A stretch of 64,000 nucleotides of DNA from Synechococcales cyanobacterium GL140_1_metabat_312 (lineage in GTDB: Bacteria; Cyanobacteriota; Cyanobacteriia; Leptolyngbyales; Leptolyngbyaceae), in contig JANXWB010000044.1 in assembly GCA_025351345.1 (NCBI GenBank), positions 30,149 to 94,148 of the forward strand, given 5' to 3'. The notes under the pieces are model-generated. The model was given only the letters and a program-made list of their open reading frames with translations, made no database searches and was not told the DNA's origin. Of this stretch, positions 44,140 to 53,987 are shown one piece after another. Every line of letters begins with the position of its first letter. The first letter of the stretch is position 1. Made by a program: the position numbers and the translations under genes.

Positions 44140-45150
44140 ATGACAGATGGAGTGACAGATGGAGTAATAGTGAATCAAGATTTGGGTCCGATCGCCCAAG
44201 CCGCTACATCAAGACACAATCAACTGAATAATTCAAATGTACTAGACAAGATTGTACCAGAATTTCCCCGTGGACTAGTAACGATTTGTGGAGCGACGGC
44301 GACGGGAAAGTCAGGACTGGGAATTGCAGTTGCCCGCGAGCTAGGGTCTGTCATCATCAGCGCGGACTCTCGGCAAATTTATCGTGAGTTTGATATCGGT
44401 AGCGCTAAGGTGACTCCGGCGGAGATGGCGGAGGTTCCCCATTATTTGGTCGATGCTTACGATCCGACAGAGACTGTCTCGGCGGCGATGTTTCAAGACC
44501 AAGCGAATCAAATTTTGTCGAAGGCTACTTTGCCCTTACTAGTGGGTGGAACAGGATTATATCTACGAGCCATTACCCACGGAATGCAAATTCCTCGCGT
44601 CGCACAGCATCGGGAATTACGATCGCAGTTGGAAGCTTTAGGCCAAGGTCTGTGTTATCAATTGCTTCAGCATTTGGATCCAAAAGCCTGTCTCAAGATC
44701 CACGGTAACGATCGGATTAGGACTGTGCGAGCTTTGGAAGTTTTTTATGTGACGGGAATTCCCATGAGCGCTCAGCAGGGCGAAATACCCCCGAACTATC
44801 CGATTTTGCAGATTGGGCTAAGGTCTGAATGCTTGACCGATCGAATAGTTCGGCGAACAAGGCAAATGTTTGACCTGGGGTTTGTGGATGAAGTTCAGAA
44901 TTTAGTTGCGAAATATGGCGATGATTTACCGCTTTTGAATACCTTAGGCTATCAGGAAGTGAGGCAGTACTTGCGCAGTGAAATCACCTTAGAAGAATCT
45001 GAATCATTGACCGTCATGCACACGAGACAATTTGCAAAACGACAACGCACTTGGTTCAATGGTATTAAAGAAATTGAATGGTTTGATGCCGATGATAAGA
45101 ATTTGTTCGATCGGGTGCTGAGGCGTGTTATGGAGTTTCATAAAATATGA
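44140..45150 (+). CDS. miaA: tRNA dimethylallyltransferase
   Basis: A 336-residue enzyme adding a dimethylallyl group to A37 of tRNAs reading UNN codons. The P-loop GATATGKSG spans residues 51-59. ISADSRQIYREFDIGSAKVT, LVGGTGLYLRAI and the C-terminal TLGYQEVRQYL and TRQFAKRQRTWF follow. A ~40-residue N-terminal leader precedes the usual start of homology. No internal ATG replaces it, so either the leader is real or a non-ATG start is used. The leader begins with a short nucleotide duplication (ACAGATGGAGTG twice). Confidence 0.95.
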   Translation: MTDGVTDGVIVNQDLGPIAQAATSRHNQLNNSNVLDKIVPEFPRGLVTICGATATGKSGLGIAVARELGSVIISADSRQIYREFDIGSAKVTPAEMAEVPHYLVDAYDPTETVSAAMFQDQANQILSKATLPLLVGGTGLYLRAITHGMQIPRVAQHRELRSQLEALGQGLCYQLLQHLDPKACLKIHGNDRIRTVRALEVFYVTGIPMSAQQGEIPPNYPILQIGLRSECLTDRIVRRTRQMFDLGFVDEVQNLVAKYGDDLPLLNTLGYQEVRQYLRSEITLEESESLTVMHTRQFAKRQRTWFNGIKEIEWFDADDKNLFDRVLRRVMEFHKI

Positions 45151-45281
45151 ATTACCTATTCAATGTAGTTTCAATGCGATCGTTTTAGGGTTGTCTTAGC
45201 GCCCAAGATTACAGCAATGTTGGCAGTTCCTCGGCGTCCACTATTATGGAACTATATATCTGATTAGTCTGAGTTTTCTGT

Positions 45282-46532
45282 ATGCGTTTGCTCTGTCTTA
45301 GCAATGGCCACGGCGAAGATACCATTGCCCTTCAAATTCTCAAAGCGCTTCGGCAACTCCCAAATGCACCGACGATCGAAGTATTACCGATCGTGGGCGA
45401 AGGACATGCCTATCAAAAACAGGGCTTTTCGATCATCGGCACGGTCAAAGCAATGCCGTCGGGGGGCTTCATTTATATGGATCGTAAACAGTTGGCTAAT
45501 GATCTTCAAGGCGGATTATTGAGCCTGACATTAGACCAACTAAAGACCGTTCGGCAATGGTCTAAATGCTGTAAGCAGAATGCAGAACCTGCCCTTATTT
45601 TGGCCGTTGGCGATATTGTGCCGCTGCTGTTTGCATGGCAAAGTGGATTGAACTACAGCTTTATTGGCACCGCAAAATCTGAGTACTATCTTCGAGACGA
45701 AACCGCTTGGCATCCCCGTCAGTCTTGGTGGGACGATCGGTTGGCCCGTCTTACAGGCGGCGTTTATCTTCCCTGGGAGCGTTGGTTAATGAGCCGTCCA
45801 AACTGCAAAGCTATTTTTCCCCGCGATCGAATCACCACTCAAACCCTAACTGCCTTTGGACTCTCGGCTCACGATTTCGGTAATCCCATGATGGATTTGG
45901 ATCCTCAACCTATCGCCGCTGACTCTTGCAAATCCTTGAGCGAGTCCTTAACTATTTTGCTGCTGCCGGGTTCCCGTGCCCCAGAAGCCTATCGGAACTG
46001 GGACGTGATTCTATCGGGTTTGCAAAATTTGGCTGACCACTTTGACCCTAGGCCAATTGAATTTCTCACTGCTTTATCGGGCGATCTCGATCGGACCCTT
46101 ATTCACAACGCCTTGATTCAAAACAACTGGAAACAAACCGATAACCCCGATCAATATTCCAGACCCGATCGGCCTCATTTGTTAACTCTAGGCATCGCAA
46201 AATTCTCAGAGTATGCCTATGCCTCAGACCTCGCGATCGCCATGGCCGGAACCGCGACAGAACAATTCATCGGCTTGGGAAAACCTGCGATAACATTGCC
46301 CGGTCAAGGACCACAATTTACCCCAACATTTGCCGAAGCTCAGACCCGATTATTGGGACGATCGATTATTTATGTTCAGGACATGAATCAATTAGCCCCC
46401 ACTTTACGTCAACTGCTACAAGACTCTGAACGGTTAACGGCGATCGCCCACAACGGCCCACAGCGAATGGGAAAACCGGGAGCCGCCGATCGAATTGCTC
46501 ACAAACTCACCCAAATCCTCAGTAATCCATAA
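45282..46532 (+). CDS. Lipid-A-disaccharide synthase-related glycosyltransferase-fold protein
   Basis: A 416-residue protein opening MRLLCLSNGHGEDTIALQIL, with PIVGEGHAYQ and MPSGGFIYMDRKQLANDL, the pattern of the LpxB-related family restricted mostly to cyanobacteria and plants. The C-terminal nucleotide-sugar half contains LLLPGSRAPEAYRNW and AIAMAGTATEQFIGLGKPAITLPGQGPQFTP. It resembles LpxB and MurG folds but is not proven to make lipid A disaccharide, since cyanobacterial lipid A lacks some standard features. It precedes devC by 39 bp and may share its transcript. Confidence 0.88.
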   Translation: MRLLCLSNGHGEDTIALQILKALRQLPNAPTIEVLPIVGEGHAYQKQGFSIIGTVKAMPSGGFIYMDRKQLANDLQGGLLSLTLDQLKTVRQWSKCCKQNAEPALILAVGDIVPLLFAWQSGLNYSFIGTAKSEYYLRDETAWHPRQSWWDDRLARLTGGVYLPWERWLMSRPNCKAIFPRDRITTQTLTAFGLSAHDFGNPMMDLDPQPIAADSCKSLSESLTILLLPGSRAPEAYRNWDVILSGLQNLADHFDPRPIEFLTALSGDLDRTLIHNALIQNNWKQTDNPDQYSRPDRPHLLTLGIAKFSEYAYASDLAIAMAGTATEQFIGLGKPAITLPGQGPQFTPTFAEAQTRLLGRSIIYVQDMNQLAPTLRQLLQDSERLTAIAHNGPQRMGKPGAADRIAHKLTQILSNP

Positions 46533-46571
46533 CAATATCTAACAAGCCCTATTAAGTTCCCCTGTTTTACC

Positions 46572-47822
46572 ATGGCCTCGATCGCCCGCAAAAATCTCTT
46601 TGAAGACATTCCCCGATTTCTCGTCGCCCAAGCCGGAATCATGTTTGCCGTCAGCTTAGTCACCGTTCAACTCGGGATTTTAAGAGGATTCTCGCGATCG
46701 ACCGCGATCGTGATTGACTATGCCCGCGCAGATTTATGGGTCGCATCGAAGGAAATGGTAGCCTTCGAGCTAACGTCACCCCTACCCGCAGATTACGTCA
46801 ATAAATCCATGGCCATCACGGGAGTCGATCGGGCCGAAATCCTATTAGTTCGGGCAGGTCGATGGCGCGGGGCTGATGGTAAACTGTCACCTGCTCGCAT
46901 CTTTGGATTTAATCCAGACGGAGAATTATTTGCGGGATGGACATTATCCGACGGCAGTCTCCAGGCAATTAAACAACCCTATACGGCGATCATCGCCAGT
47001 GGCGTAGAGAAGTCTCTTGGGTTAGACGAAAACAACCGGACAGGCTCAATTGCCGGACTTCCAGTCACTATTGTAGGCACCGCCGAAGATGTCCAATCCA
47101 ATGCCTCCAGCCCCTTTTTGTTTTCTTCACTAGAGACCGCCAATACCTACGGCGACGCTGAAATCAATAGCTCGATTAATTGCGTCCGCCAACCCGATGG
47201 AAATCTCAACTGCACTAATAGCTTTAAAAATCGTCCCCTCGGGCAAAAACTTGGAGACCTCGCCTCTCCCCAACCCTTGAGTCTCAGCGATCCGATTAGC
47301 TACATCCTCATCCGGGCAAAACCGGGGCAAAACCTTCCTCAACTCAAGCAACGTCTTCTAGCAGCTCTGCCCGAGACTCAGATTCTAACTCAAGCTGAAA
47401 TCGCTGCCATTACCCGGAATTATTGGGAAGTGCGAACAGGCGTTGGTTTTATTTTGGGTCTGGGAGCAACAGTGGGATTTATTGTTGGGATGGTGGTGGT
47501 TGGCCAAATTTTGTATGCTTCTGTCGCCGACCATATTCGAGAATTTGGCACCTTGAAGGCTATGGGCGCCTCCAATGGAGTGATTTACCGGATTATTATT
47601 GAACAAAGTCTCTGGATGGCGATTCTTGGGTATGTTCCTAGCATTGGAATTTGTCTAACGTTGGGGCAATGGACGCAGATGACACGAGGGATTATGATTC
47701 TCATCGAGCCTTCTACAGCCGCAGCAGTATTGCTCTTGACGGTGGTGATGTGTATGGGTTCGGCTATTTTTGCGGTCCAAAAGGTGACACGGGTAGATCC
47801 GGCGATCGTTTTTAAAGCCTAA
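46572..47822 (+). CDS. devC: DevC-type ABC exporter permease
   Basis: A 416-residue MacB-like permease with one N-terminal membrane helix (LVAQAGIMFAVSLVTVQLGI), a large periplasmic domain and three C-terminal helices (FILGLGATVGFIVGMVVVG, WMAILGYVPSIGICLTLG, AVLLLTVVMCMGSAIFAV). This is the DevC pattern of the cyanobacterial DevBCA glycolipid/efflux exporters. The ATPase gene devA follows 205 bp downstream. The usual membrane-fusion partner DevB (HlyD-like) is absent from the neighbourhood. Confidence 0.88.
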   Translation: MASIARKNLFEDIPRFLVAQAGIMFAVSLVTVQLGILRGFSRSTAIVIDYARADLWVASKEMVAFELTSPLPADYVNKSMAITGVDRAEILLVRAGRWRGADGKLSPARIFGFNPDGELFAGWTLSDGSLQAIKQPYTAIIASGVEKSLGLDENNRTGSIAGLPVTIVGTAEDVQSNASSPFLFSSLETANTYGDAEINSSINCVRQPDGNLNCTNSFKNRPLGQKLGDLASPQPLSLSDPISYILIRAKPGQNLPQLKQRLLAALPETQILTQAEIAAITRNYWEVRTGVGFILGLGATVGFIVGMVVVGQILYASVADHIREFGTLKAMGASNGVIYRIIIEQSLWMAILGYVPSIGICLTLGQWTQMTRGIMILIEPSTAAAVLLLTVVMCMGSAIFAVQKVTRVDPAIVFKA

Positions 47823-48027
47823 ACGATTAGGGGAAAATTATTCTGAAACTTTTCATGACTCAATGCGTCTGAATGGAAGAGGATAATTAAGGAATTAAGA
47901 GTTTAAAATACAGAATTAACGTTCAGAGAATTGAAGGATTAAGGTGAGACTATCGATAACGTTGTGATTAATACTGTTTGTCTGTGTGGGGGTCTGATGA
48001 TCTGTTTACTTGGGGGGCGGTGCTGAT

Positions 48028-48786
48028 ATGACCGCGATCGATTTCAAGCGATTTTTCGCTAAAACAACTCCTATAGCCCCAAGTCCAGTGCAGGCCATGG
48101 CCAAAGAAACGGCGATCGTTGCCAGCCACATTAACTTGGTTTATCGCAACGGAGGGGAAGAATTTAATGCCCTTCAAGATGTCAGCTTGACGGTGAAATC
48201 TGGTGAAGTTCATCTTTTGATGGGTCCGTCCGGTTCTGGGAAAACCACACTGCTGTCAATTTTGGCCGGATTATTAACCCCAACTAGAGGGCAAGTTAAT
48301 CTTTTAGGTGAAGAAATAACTCAATTATCACGCTCTCGTTTAGCGGCATTCCGGCTTAAACATTTAGGATTTGTTTTCCAAGGCTTTAATCTATTTCCAG
48401 CTTTAACCGCTTGTGAAAATGTGGAAGTGGCGTTCCATCTAAAAGGCGTTCCCCAAGCTCGCAAACACGCGATCGAACTTTTGGATCAAGTGGGACTAGC
48501 CGATCGATGTAACCATCGGCCCCAAGACTTATCGGGCGGACAAAAACAGCGGGTTGCGATTGCCCGTGCCCTAGCCGGAAATCCCCAAATCATTATGGCT
48601 GATGAACCCACCGCCGCTCTTGACTCCCAAAATGGCCATGCCATTATTACACTTCTGCGCAATTTAGCAAAAACCAGTGGTCGGACCGTTTTAATTGTTA
48701 CCCATGATCCACGGATTTTAGATGTAGCCGATCGCGTCACAGATCTCGAAGATGGCAAGGTTGTGACTAAGGCGAAACTGGGATAA
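48028..48786 (+). CDS. devA: DevA-type ABC exporter ATPase
   Basis: A 252-residue ABC ATPase from ATG 48028; the frame opens earlier, at 48010, without support. It carries Walker A LLMGPSGSGKTTLLS, Q-loop FVFQGFNLFPALTACENVEV, signature DLSGGQKQRVAIARAL and Walker B IIMADEPTAALDS. The sequence is of the MacB/LolD/DevA type that works with MacB-like permeases, fitting devC upstream. Its last 20 bases overlap the 3' end of the secreted-protein gene on the other strand. Confidence 0.9.
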   Translation: MTAIDFKRFFAKTTPIAPSPVQAMAKETAIVASHINLVYRNGGEEFNALQDVSLTVKSGEVHLLMGPSGSGKTTLLSILAGLLTPTRGQVNLLGEEITQLSRSRLAAFRLKHLGFVFQGFNLFPALTACENVEVAFHLKGVPQARKHAIELLDQVGLADRCNHRPQDLSGGQKQRVAIARALAGNPQIIMADEPTAALDSQNGHAIITLLRNLAKTSGRTVLIVTHDPRILDVADRVTDLEDGKVVTKAKLG

Positions 48787-49264
48787 CAGTAGGCGCAACG
48801 ATCGCCGGAGACACGATCGCGGAATTATTCTGAAGAAGCACAGCGGTTCCTGATACTGGAGCTGTTGTGATCGGAGTCATGATCGGGGCCATGAGCCGAA
48901 CATTAGGGACTCCTGTAGAACCCGGTGTAGAACCCGGAAGAGTCGCGGATTTTGGCTTTAGAAGTTGATTCCGTTTGGCAAAGAAGTCCGACGTGGCATC
49001 ATTAATATTTTCCCGTTGGGATTGAGCTTCAGCGGCCCGATCGACATTTGCATCGCCCCGCATCGCCCGGTGCATCAAGTCCATAATCGCCTTACTATTG
49101 TCACCTCGCGTCGAAAACGGATCCGTACCACCTTCAGGTCGCATCTCGCCAAGGGGTACAATAGGAGCCTGGGCTGGCTCATCAGCGATCGCGGGGGTAA
49201 TAGGGAGTAATGCAATCCCTAGCAGCACCGCACTGGAGAATTTTGAGATAGAGACTATGGACAT
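48767..49264 (-). CDS. Secreted Pro/Thr-rich protein of unknown function
   Basis: A 165-residue protein with a clear signal peptide (VSISKFSSAVLLGIALLPIT, cleavage likely after PAIA). A short conserved-looking block follows (GGTDPFSTRGDNSKAIMDLM, then HRAMRG). The C-terminal ~65 residues are low complexity, rich in Pro, Thr, Ser and Val. I do not recognise a domain. The export signal and the 'DPFs.rgd.....dLmhRa' block argue for a real periplasmic or outer-membrane-associated protein. Confidence 0.7.
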   Translation of the reverse strand: MSIVSISKFSSAVLLGIALLPITPAIADEPAQAPIVPLGEMRPEGGTDPFSTRGDNSKAIMDLMHRAMRGDANVDRAAEAQSQRENINDATSDFFAKRNQLLKPKSATLPGSTPGSTGVPNVRLMAPIMTPITTAPVSGTAVLLQNNSAIVSPAIVAPTVIPVSP

Positions 49265-49488
49265 GGGAAAAACTCCTCAAAGGAATAATCGTGTAAAAGA
49301 ACTTGGGTGAGAGCAGTTATTCCTCGAACAAACCGCTGTAAACCCTCACAATCCTAATTTTAGTTTAACATTTGTCTAATTATCCGAATTGGATCATGCC
49401 GCAATCGATCGAAACGGTTGAAATTTCCTAAAGTCGGACAATCGTCGTAAAGCGAATTTGGATTGAAAATCAACTCAATCTTAATCAC

Positions 49489-50373
49489 TTAACCGAGCGA
49501 TCGTTTTAGTAACGGTTGAATCGAGTAGAAACTAATGGCAGCGAATGCACTCAGTAATCCTAAACATCCGATCAGCGACACCGAACCCCAGGGAGCCACA
49601 ATAGCGATCGCATTCAAATTCCAATCAGGGTGCTGATAGATGTAGCGAATAGGTTCAATGGCATAGCTCAACGGGTTTAGCAGCGCAATCCATTGCAACC
49701 AAGTGGGCATAAAACTAATGGGGGCGAGAGCGGTGCTGGCAAAAAGCAATGGGAGATTTGTCACCAGAATAACGGCAATTAATTCCACATGTCCTTTTAA
49801 ACTAAACGCCAATGCCAACGACAATGAGGTAACGGCTAATACTAGTACCATCACAATGGCCATGATTAACAAAATCCCCAAGACATTTGGTAATCCTGCA
49901 CCTAAGATTGCGATCGTACCCACAATGACGAGGGTTTGAAGCAAACTCAACGACATAATGAAAATAGCAGACGCAACGACAATGGACGATCGGGAGGCTA
50001 ATGGAGCCATTAAAAGCCGATTTAAAAAGCCAAATTCCCGATCGAACATGACAGGCAATCCCGCATTCAACGCGCCGCCAAATGCCGTAAATACAATGAC
50101 TCCAGCGCCTAGAAATTTTTGATATTGGCCAGACGTGCCCATAAAGCCATCGGGTGCATTCTGAAATAACGCTCCAAACAACACTAACCACATCAAGGGC
50201 TGCACTAATCCGGCAATCAAGGTGGAAGGGCGACGAATGAGTTGAATGAATAAACGTTTTGTCAGGGCACGGGTTTCTTGAATGAAGTGCAAGATTCTAA
50301 TAGATAAACTTAGATCTGGATAATCAAATTGGGCTGAGCTAGCCGACGGGGTAGGGCTAATAATTTGAGTCAT
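49489..50373 (-). CDS. ABC-2 type exporter permease
   Basis: A 294-residue protein with six predicted membrane helices and the ABC-2 pattern (LIRRPSTLIAGLVQPLMWLV, MFDREFGFLNRLLMAPLASR, MPTWLQWIALLNPLSYAIEP). It forms a DrrA/DrrB-like exporter with the ATPase encoded 95 bp upstream. The pair is placed directly after ctaA and ctaB, so its cargo may relate to heme or cytochrome oxidase assembly; that is inference from position only. Confidence 0.9.
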   Translation of the reverse strand: MTQIISPTPSASSAQFDYPDLSLSIRILHFIQETRALTKRLFIQLIRRPSTLIAGLVQPLMWLVLFGALFQNAPDGFMGTSGQYQKFLGAGVIVFTAFGGALNAGLPVMFDREFGFLNRLLMAPLASRSSIVVASAIFIMSLSLLQTLVIVGTIAILGAGLPNVLGILLIMAIVMVLVLAVTSLSLALAFSLKGHVELIAVILVTNLPLLFASTALAPISFMPTWLQWIALLNPLSYAIEPIRYIYQHPDWNLNAIAIVAPWGSVSLIGCLGLLSAFAAISFYSIQPLLKRSLG

Positions 50374-50468
50374 AATATTGGTTTGAACTCCTGATTTGAA
50401 TTCCTTAAATGTCTGATTTAGTAATGAATTATTTCTCTAACATAGCTCCGAATAACTTCCAAATGCTA

Positions 50469-51506
50469 CTAATTTAAGGGTTCAGTGATGCATTTTCCCG
50501 TTACAGCCAAATAAACATCTTCTAAACTAGGTTGCGATCGAGAAATTCCGAAAAGCGGCAAATTTAGGGAATTTAATTTAGATTCTATTTGGGCCAATAC
50601 ATCAGACTGGGCGTCAACTACGAGATTCAATGAATTCCCTTGAAATTCATTCAGCGTGACGGACTTAACCACATCCAGTTTCAACAAGTGTTCCCGAACT
50701 TCAGTCGCTTCAGAAAGTGGCGTAAATTCCCGAACTCGCAATGTCACCCGATCGCCGCCAATGGATTTTTTAAGATCCTGTGGACTGCCCAATGCAATCA
50801 CCGTACCGCGATCGAGAATGGCCACCCGATCGGCTAGAGCGTCAATTTCTTCGAGATAATGACTGGTAATTAAAATTGTGGTCCCGGATTGGTGCAATTG
50901 TCGAATCAAGGTCCACATGATTTGGCGACTTTCAATGTCGAGTCCAGCAGTGGGTTCATCAAGAACTAGAATTTGTGGATTATGGAGCAATCCAGCGGCA
51001 AGATCAAGCCGTTTTTTTAATCCGCCAGAATATGTACCAATCAATCGATCGGCATATTCCACAAGATCTAAAGTAGTCAGCACCGATTGAATCCGATCGA
51101 TCTGTTGGGCTTTGGACAAATGATATAAATCACTGTGCATTTCCAATAGTTCACGGCCCGTCATCATTTTATCAAGCGCTACTTCTTGGGCAACATACCC
51201 TAAGCGTTGACGAACGGCGGCGGGATTTTGAGTCACTGAAATGCCATAGACTTCTAACAATCCTTCATCTGGTTGAACTAGGGTGCAGAGGCATCCTAAT
51301 GTTGTAGTTTTCCCCGTACCATTGGGTCCGAGCAATCCGAAGATTTCACCAGACCTAACCTCCAGCGACACATTTTTTACCGCATCAACGGTACCGTATC
51401 GCTTTTTTAAATTTTGAATAACGATCGCTATTTCAGTTGAATCCACCCCACCATTACTAGGCTCGGCCTGAATTCCATTATGTCGATTGTCAATTGCAAT
51501 ACTCAT
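50469..51506 (-). CDS. DrrA-type ABC exporter ATPase
   Basis: A 345-residue ATPase: Walker A GLLGPNGTGKTTTLGCL, Q-loop VAQEVALDKMMTGRELLEM, signature TYSGGLKKRLDLAAGL and Walker B ILVLDEPTAGLDIE. The C-terminal ~90 residues are the dimer-regulatory extension seen in daunorubicin-resistance-type ATPases. It lies 29 bp downstream of ctaB and upstream of its permease gene, all on the minus strand, giving a ctaA-ctaB-ATPase-permease unit. Confidence 0.92.
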   Translation of the reverse strand: MSIAIDNRHNGIQAEPSNGGVDSTEIAIVIQNLKKRYGTVDAVKNVSLEVRSGEIFGLLGPNGTGKTTTLGCLCTLVQPDEGLLEVYGISVTQNPAAVRQRLGYVAQEVALDKMMTGRELLEMHSDLYHLSKAQQIDRIQSVLTTLDLVEYADRLIGTYSGGLKKRLDLAAGLLHNPQILVLDEPTAGLDIESRQIMWTLIRQLHQSGTTILITSHYLEEIDALADRVAILDRGTVIALGSPQDLKKSIGGDRVTLRVREFTPLSEATEVREHLLKLDVVKSVTLNEFQGNSLNLVVDAQSDVLAQIESKLNSLNLPLFGISRSQPSLEDVYLAVTGKCITEPLN

Positions 51507-51535
51507 GACTGACTCACAAATGATTTCTGAAATGA

Positions 51536-52513
51536 TTAAGCTGAAAGGCTAGATATCATCCAAGCTGAAAACTGCGCATTCATTTGATTGAAAATTGGTA
51601 AACTATCCACCATCATGCCTGCGCACAACAGCATCATGTAAACAATTGAGTATTTAAACAACGATCGGGCCGTTTGATAATCTTCAGGTTGTTTGATTAA
51701 TTCCCAGGATTTTTTGACAAATATAATTCCCAAAATAAGGGCTATTGTTCCGTACAGCGCACCCATCACACCCAATGGATAAACTAGAACTAGTGTCGCC
51801 GGAATTAAAACTAAGGTGTAATACAAAATTTCTTGACTAGTGACTTTATTCCCAAAAACGACTGGCAACATGGGCACTTTGACGGATTCATAATCATCAC
51901 GAATCATAATAGCCAAAGCCCAAAAATGCGGTGGGGTCCACAAAAAGATAATCGCAAACAAAATCCAAGCCGGAAGACTCAAACTCCCTGTGACCGCTGC
52001 CCAACCTACCAAAGGAGGAATCGCGCCCGCTGCTCCGCCAATAATAATGTTTTGAGTACTGTGACGTTTGAGCCAATGGGTGTAGACCAATACGTAAAAC
52101 ACAATCCCTGACATCGACAACATCGCGCTTAAGAGATTGGCAAAGTAGGCCAAAAGTGTAAATGAAAGAATCGTTAAGGTTGCCGCAAAAATCATGGCAT
52201 CCCGAGGACTGACTCTGCCAGACGGTAAAGGCCGTTTGCTGGTGCGAACCATGATTGCGTCGATGTCACGATCGTACAGACAATTCATTGTATTAGCCGC
52301 ACCCGATGCACAAGCGCCACTAAATAAGGTCACGAATGCCAATTGGGGATCAACCTGACCATCAGCAGCGATCCACATTCCACCCGCTGTCGTGATTAGC
52401 AGGAGCAAGATAATTCGAGGTTTGGTAAGTTGACAATAGCTGGTTAAGACATCACTCACGCTTTTGTTAAGCCGATCGTCAGAAAGTGAAATGGGTTCAG
52501 AAAGGTTCATCAT
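51536..52513 (-). CDS. ctaB: Protoheme IX farnesyltransferase (heme O synthase)
   Basis: A 325-residue UbiA-family membrane enzyme that attaches farnesyl to heme B, giving heme O. The prenyl-diphosphate motifs are visible: [20 protein letters not shown] (NxxxDxxxD) and [19 protein letters not shown]. About nine membrane helices are predicted, with [20 protein letters not shown] between. It sits between ctaA and the exporter genes and supplies heme O to CtaA for the oxidase encoded divergently. Confidence 0.96.
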   Translation of the reverse strand: MMNLSEPISLSDDRLNKSVSDVLTSYCQLTKPRIILLLLITTAGGMWIAADGQVDPQLAFVTLFSGACASGAANTMNCLYDRDIDAIMVRTSKRPLPSGRVSPRDAMIFAATLTILSFTLLAYFANLLSAMLSMSGIVFYVLVYTHWLKRHSTQNIIIGGAAGAIPPLVGWAAVTGSLSLPAWILFAIIFLWTPPHFWALAIMIRDDYESVKVPMLPVVFGNKVTSQEILYYTLVLIPATLVLVYPLGVMGALYGTIALILGIIFVKKSWELIKQPEDYQTARSLFKYSIVYMMLLCAGMMVDSLPIFNQMNAQFSAWMISSLSA

Positions 52514-52558
52514 GATAGTCTCGAGTGTGATTTTTAGTCAAGGAATGGTGAGTCGGAA

Positions 52559-53596
52559 TCACACATGAGTGATGCGAGAGGCCGTCATGCGATAAGTTGC
52601 TGCGGTGAAAAAGACTACCGATCCAAGCAACATCGCACCTATGAACTGGTGTAGAATGGTGAGAATTTCAACTTGTAAATGAAGTCGAAATGTAGCATAT
52701 CCGAGTAAAAGTTGAAGCACCAAACACAATCCTGTTCCATACACAACGTAGCGCAAAATACGCGGTAATGGTTTGGTTCGTAGGGCAACAGTAATTACTC
52801 CGATCGCTGACAATGTTGCGGGGATCACGCCCAAAAGATGACTATTCATCACGGTACAAAGTTGCTGCTGGTCAAAACATTGATGCAATGCCCAACGCGA
52901 TGCTACCACTCCGCCCATTAAACTCTGACTATAAATACAAATAACTGACACTAAGCCTAACTTCCATAAATAGGTTGGAAGATCATAATTGTTAGAAGTA
53001 CTAATCTTAGAAGTATTAAATGGGAAGAAGGAAATAGAGATCGTCAACAGCGTCATAAAAAAGAACAACCCAGTCCCTAAGTGCGCCGTTACAATATCAA
53101 AGCGTAGAAGCTGAGTGACCGTCAAACCGCCCAAAATTCCCTGCATCAACACCACCAAAACAGCAAACCCCATCGCTTGGGGAAACCCGGCTGAGAGTTG
53201 TCGTCTTTTCCAAAGGCTCGTAACAAAAAAGCCTAAGGTGGTCAGACCAATGGTCGTCGCCACCAGCCGATGAAACCACTCTAGAAACACCTGAAGATTC
53301 ATTTCATTGCTAGGTAAGACCTGTCCATAACACAAGGGCCAGTCTGGGCAAGATAAGCCAGCATTCATCACCCGTGTTGCACTGCCCAGCGCCATTAGCC
53401 CAAGGACGGCGATCGCTAAGCCAAAGATTCCTTGGGTCATACGCTGCTGTAAGACTAAAGCTTGGTCAATAGCGTGACTAGTCGTAGTCGTATCTGTCTT
53501 AACAGTGCCCGCACTCTCAACGGCAACAGGACCAGTGGCTTTGTTTCCGATCGTGGAAGTCATATTAGATGCGATGTTAGATGTCATTTCTGCCAT
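52559..53596 (-). CDS. ctaA: Heme A synthase
   Basis: A 345-residue, eight-helix protein that oxidises heme O to heme A. Family marks are the helix-1 end SATRVMNAGLSCPDWPLCYGQ with its Cys pair, VFLEWFHRLVATTIGL, ILGGLTVTQLLRFDIVTAHL, WALHQCFD and LTILHQFIGAML, which supply heme-ligand His residues. The first ~45 residues are a hydrophilic Thr/Ser-rich leader of unclear reality. It leads the minus-strand unit ctaA-ctaB-ABC exporter and is divergent from ctaC across a 391-bp regulatory gap. Confidence 0.95.
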   Translation of the reverse strand: MAEMTSNIASNMTSTIGNKATGPVAVESAGTVKTDTTTTSHAIDQALVLQQRMTQGIFGLAIAVLGLMALGSATRVMNAGLSCPDWPLCYGQVLPSNEMNLQVFLEWFHRLVATTIGLTTLGFFVTSLWKRRQLSAGFPQAMGFAVLVVLMQGILGGLTVTQLLRFDIVTAHLGTGLFFFMTLLTISISFFPFNTSKISTSNNYDLPTYLWKLGLVSVICIYSQSLMGGVVASRWALHQCFDQQQLCTVMNSHLLGVIPATLSAIGVITVALRTKPLPRILRYVVYGTGLCLVLQLLLGYATFRLHLQVEILTILHQFIGAMLLGSVVFFTAATYRMTASRITHV

Positions 53597-53987
53597 CCAT
53601 TTTGTTAATAACGGTGTTGTGTGTTAAACGTATCAAGTCAATTCGTGTCTGAAACTTAAGTTTTAAAAACTTTTAAGCCAACGAAAAATTGATCTCTTCA
53701 GTACTTTGAGGGGTAAATTGTCAAAATGCGGTAAATATTTAGAGAATCTTCAAGTTCTCTGCTAAAACTCGTTACAAGTTGTAATTATGTTCTAGCGATC
53801 CTGAAGAAAATCGTAAGTTTCTCTGGTTTTGAGACTCAATGCGATCGAACTGAACTAGGCTTTATAGCAGGCTGTGTCGTTCTAGCAGGCTGTATTGTTC
53901 TAGCAAAACTTGTTATGTCGGCTTTTGTATAGTTGTTGCTGTTGAGCTGCGCTAGTAATTCTCTCGATCTGTTAAGGAGTATGTGCA
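53597..53987. promoter_or_regulatory. Divergent regulatory region between ctaA and ctaCDE
   Basis: This 391-base gap must hold the promoters of both cox-related units. A tandem repeat lies at 53865-53905, close to ctaC, and AAGGAG at 53974-53979 is the likely ctaC ribosome binding site. No gene is seen. Specific -10/-35 elements could not be fixed. Confidence 0.6.
53865..53905 (+). repeat. Tandem 18-bp repeat upstream of ctaC
   Basis: TAGCAGGCTGTGTCGTTC is followed directly by TAGCAGGCTGTATTGTTC (two changes) and then TAGCA, giving 2.3 copies. It lies ~85 bases before the ctaC GTG start and could be a protein-binding site or a recent slippage duplication. Confidence 0.75.

Noticed and set aside
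44140..44165. Short duplication ACAGATGGAGTG at the miaA start as a regulatory repeat
   Set aside because: It lies within the annotated leader codons, only two copies occur and nothing else supports a function.
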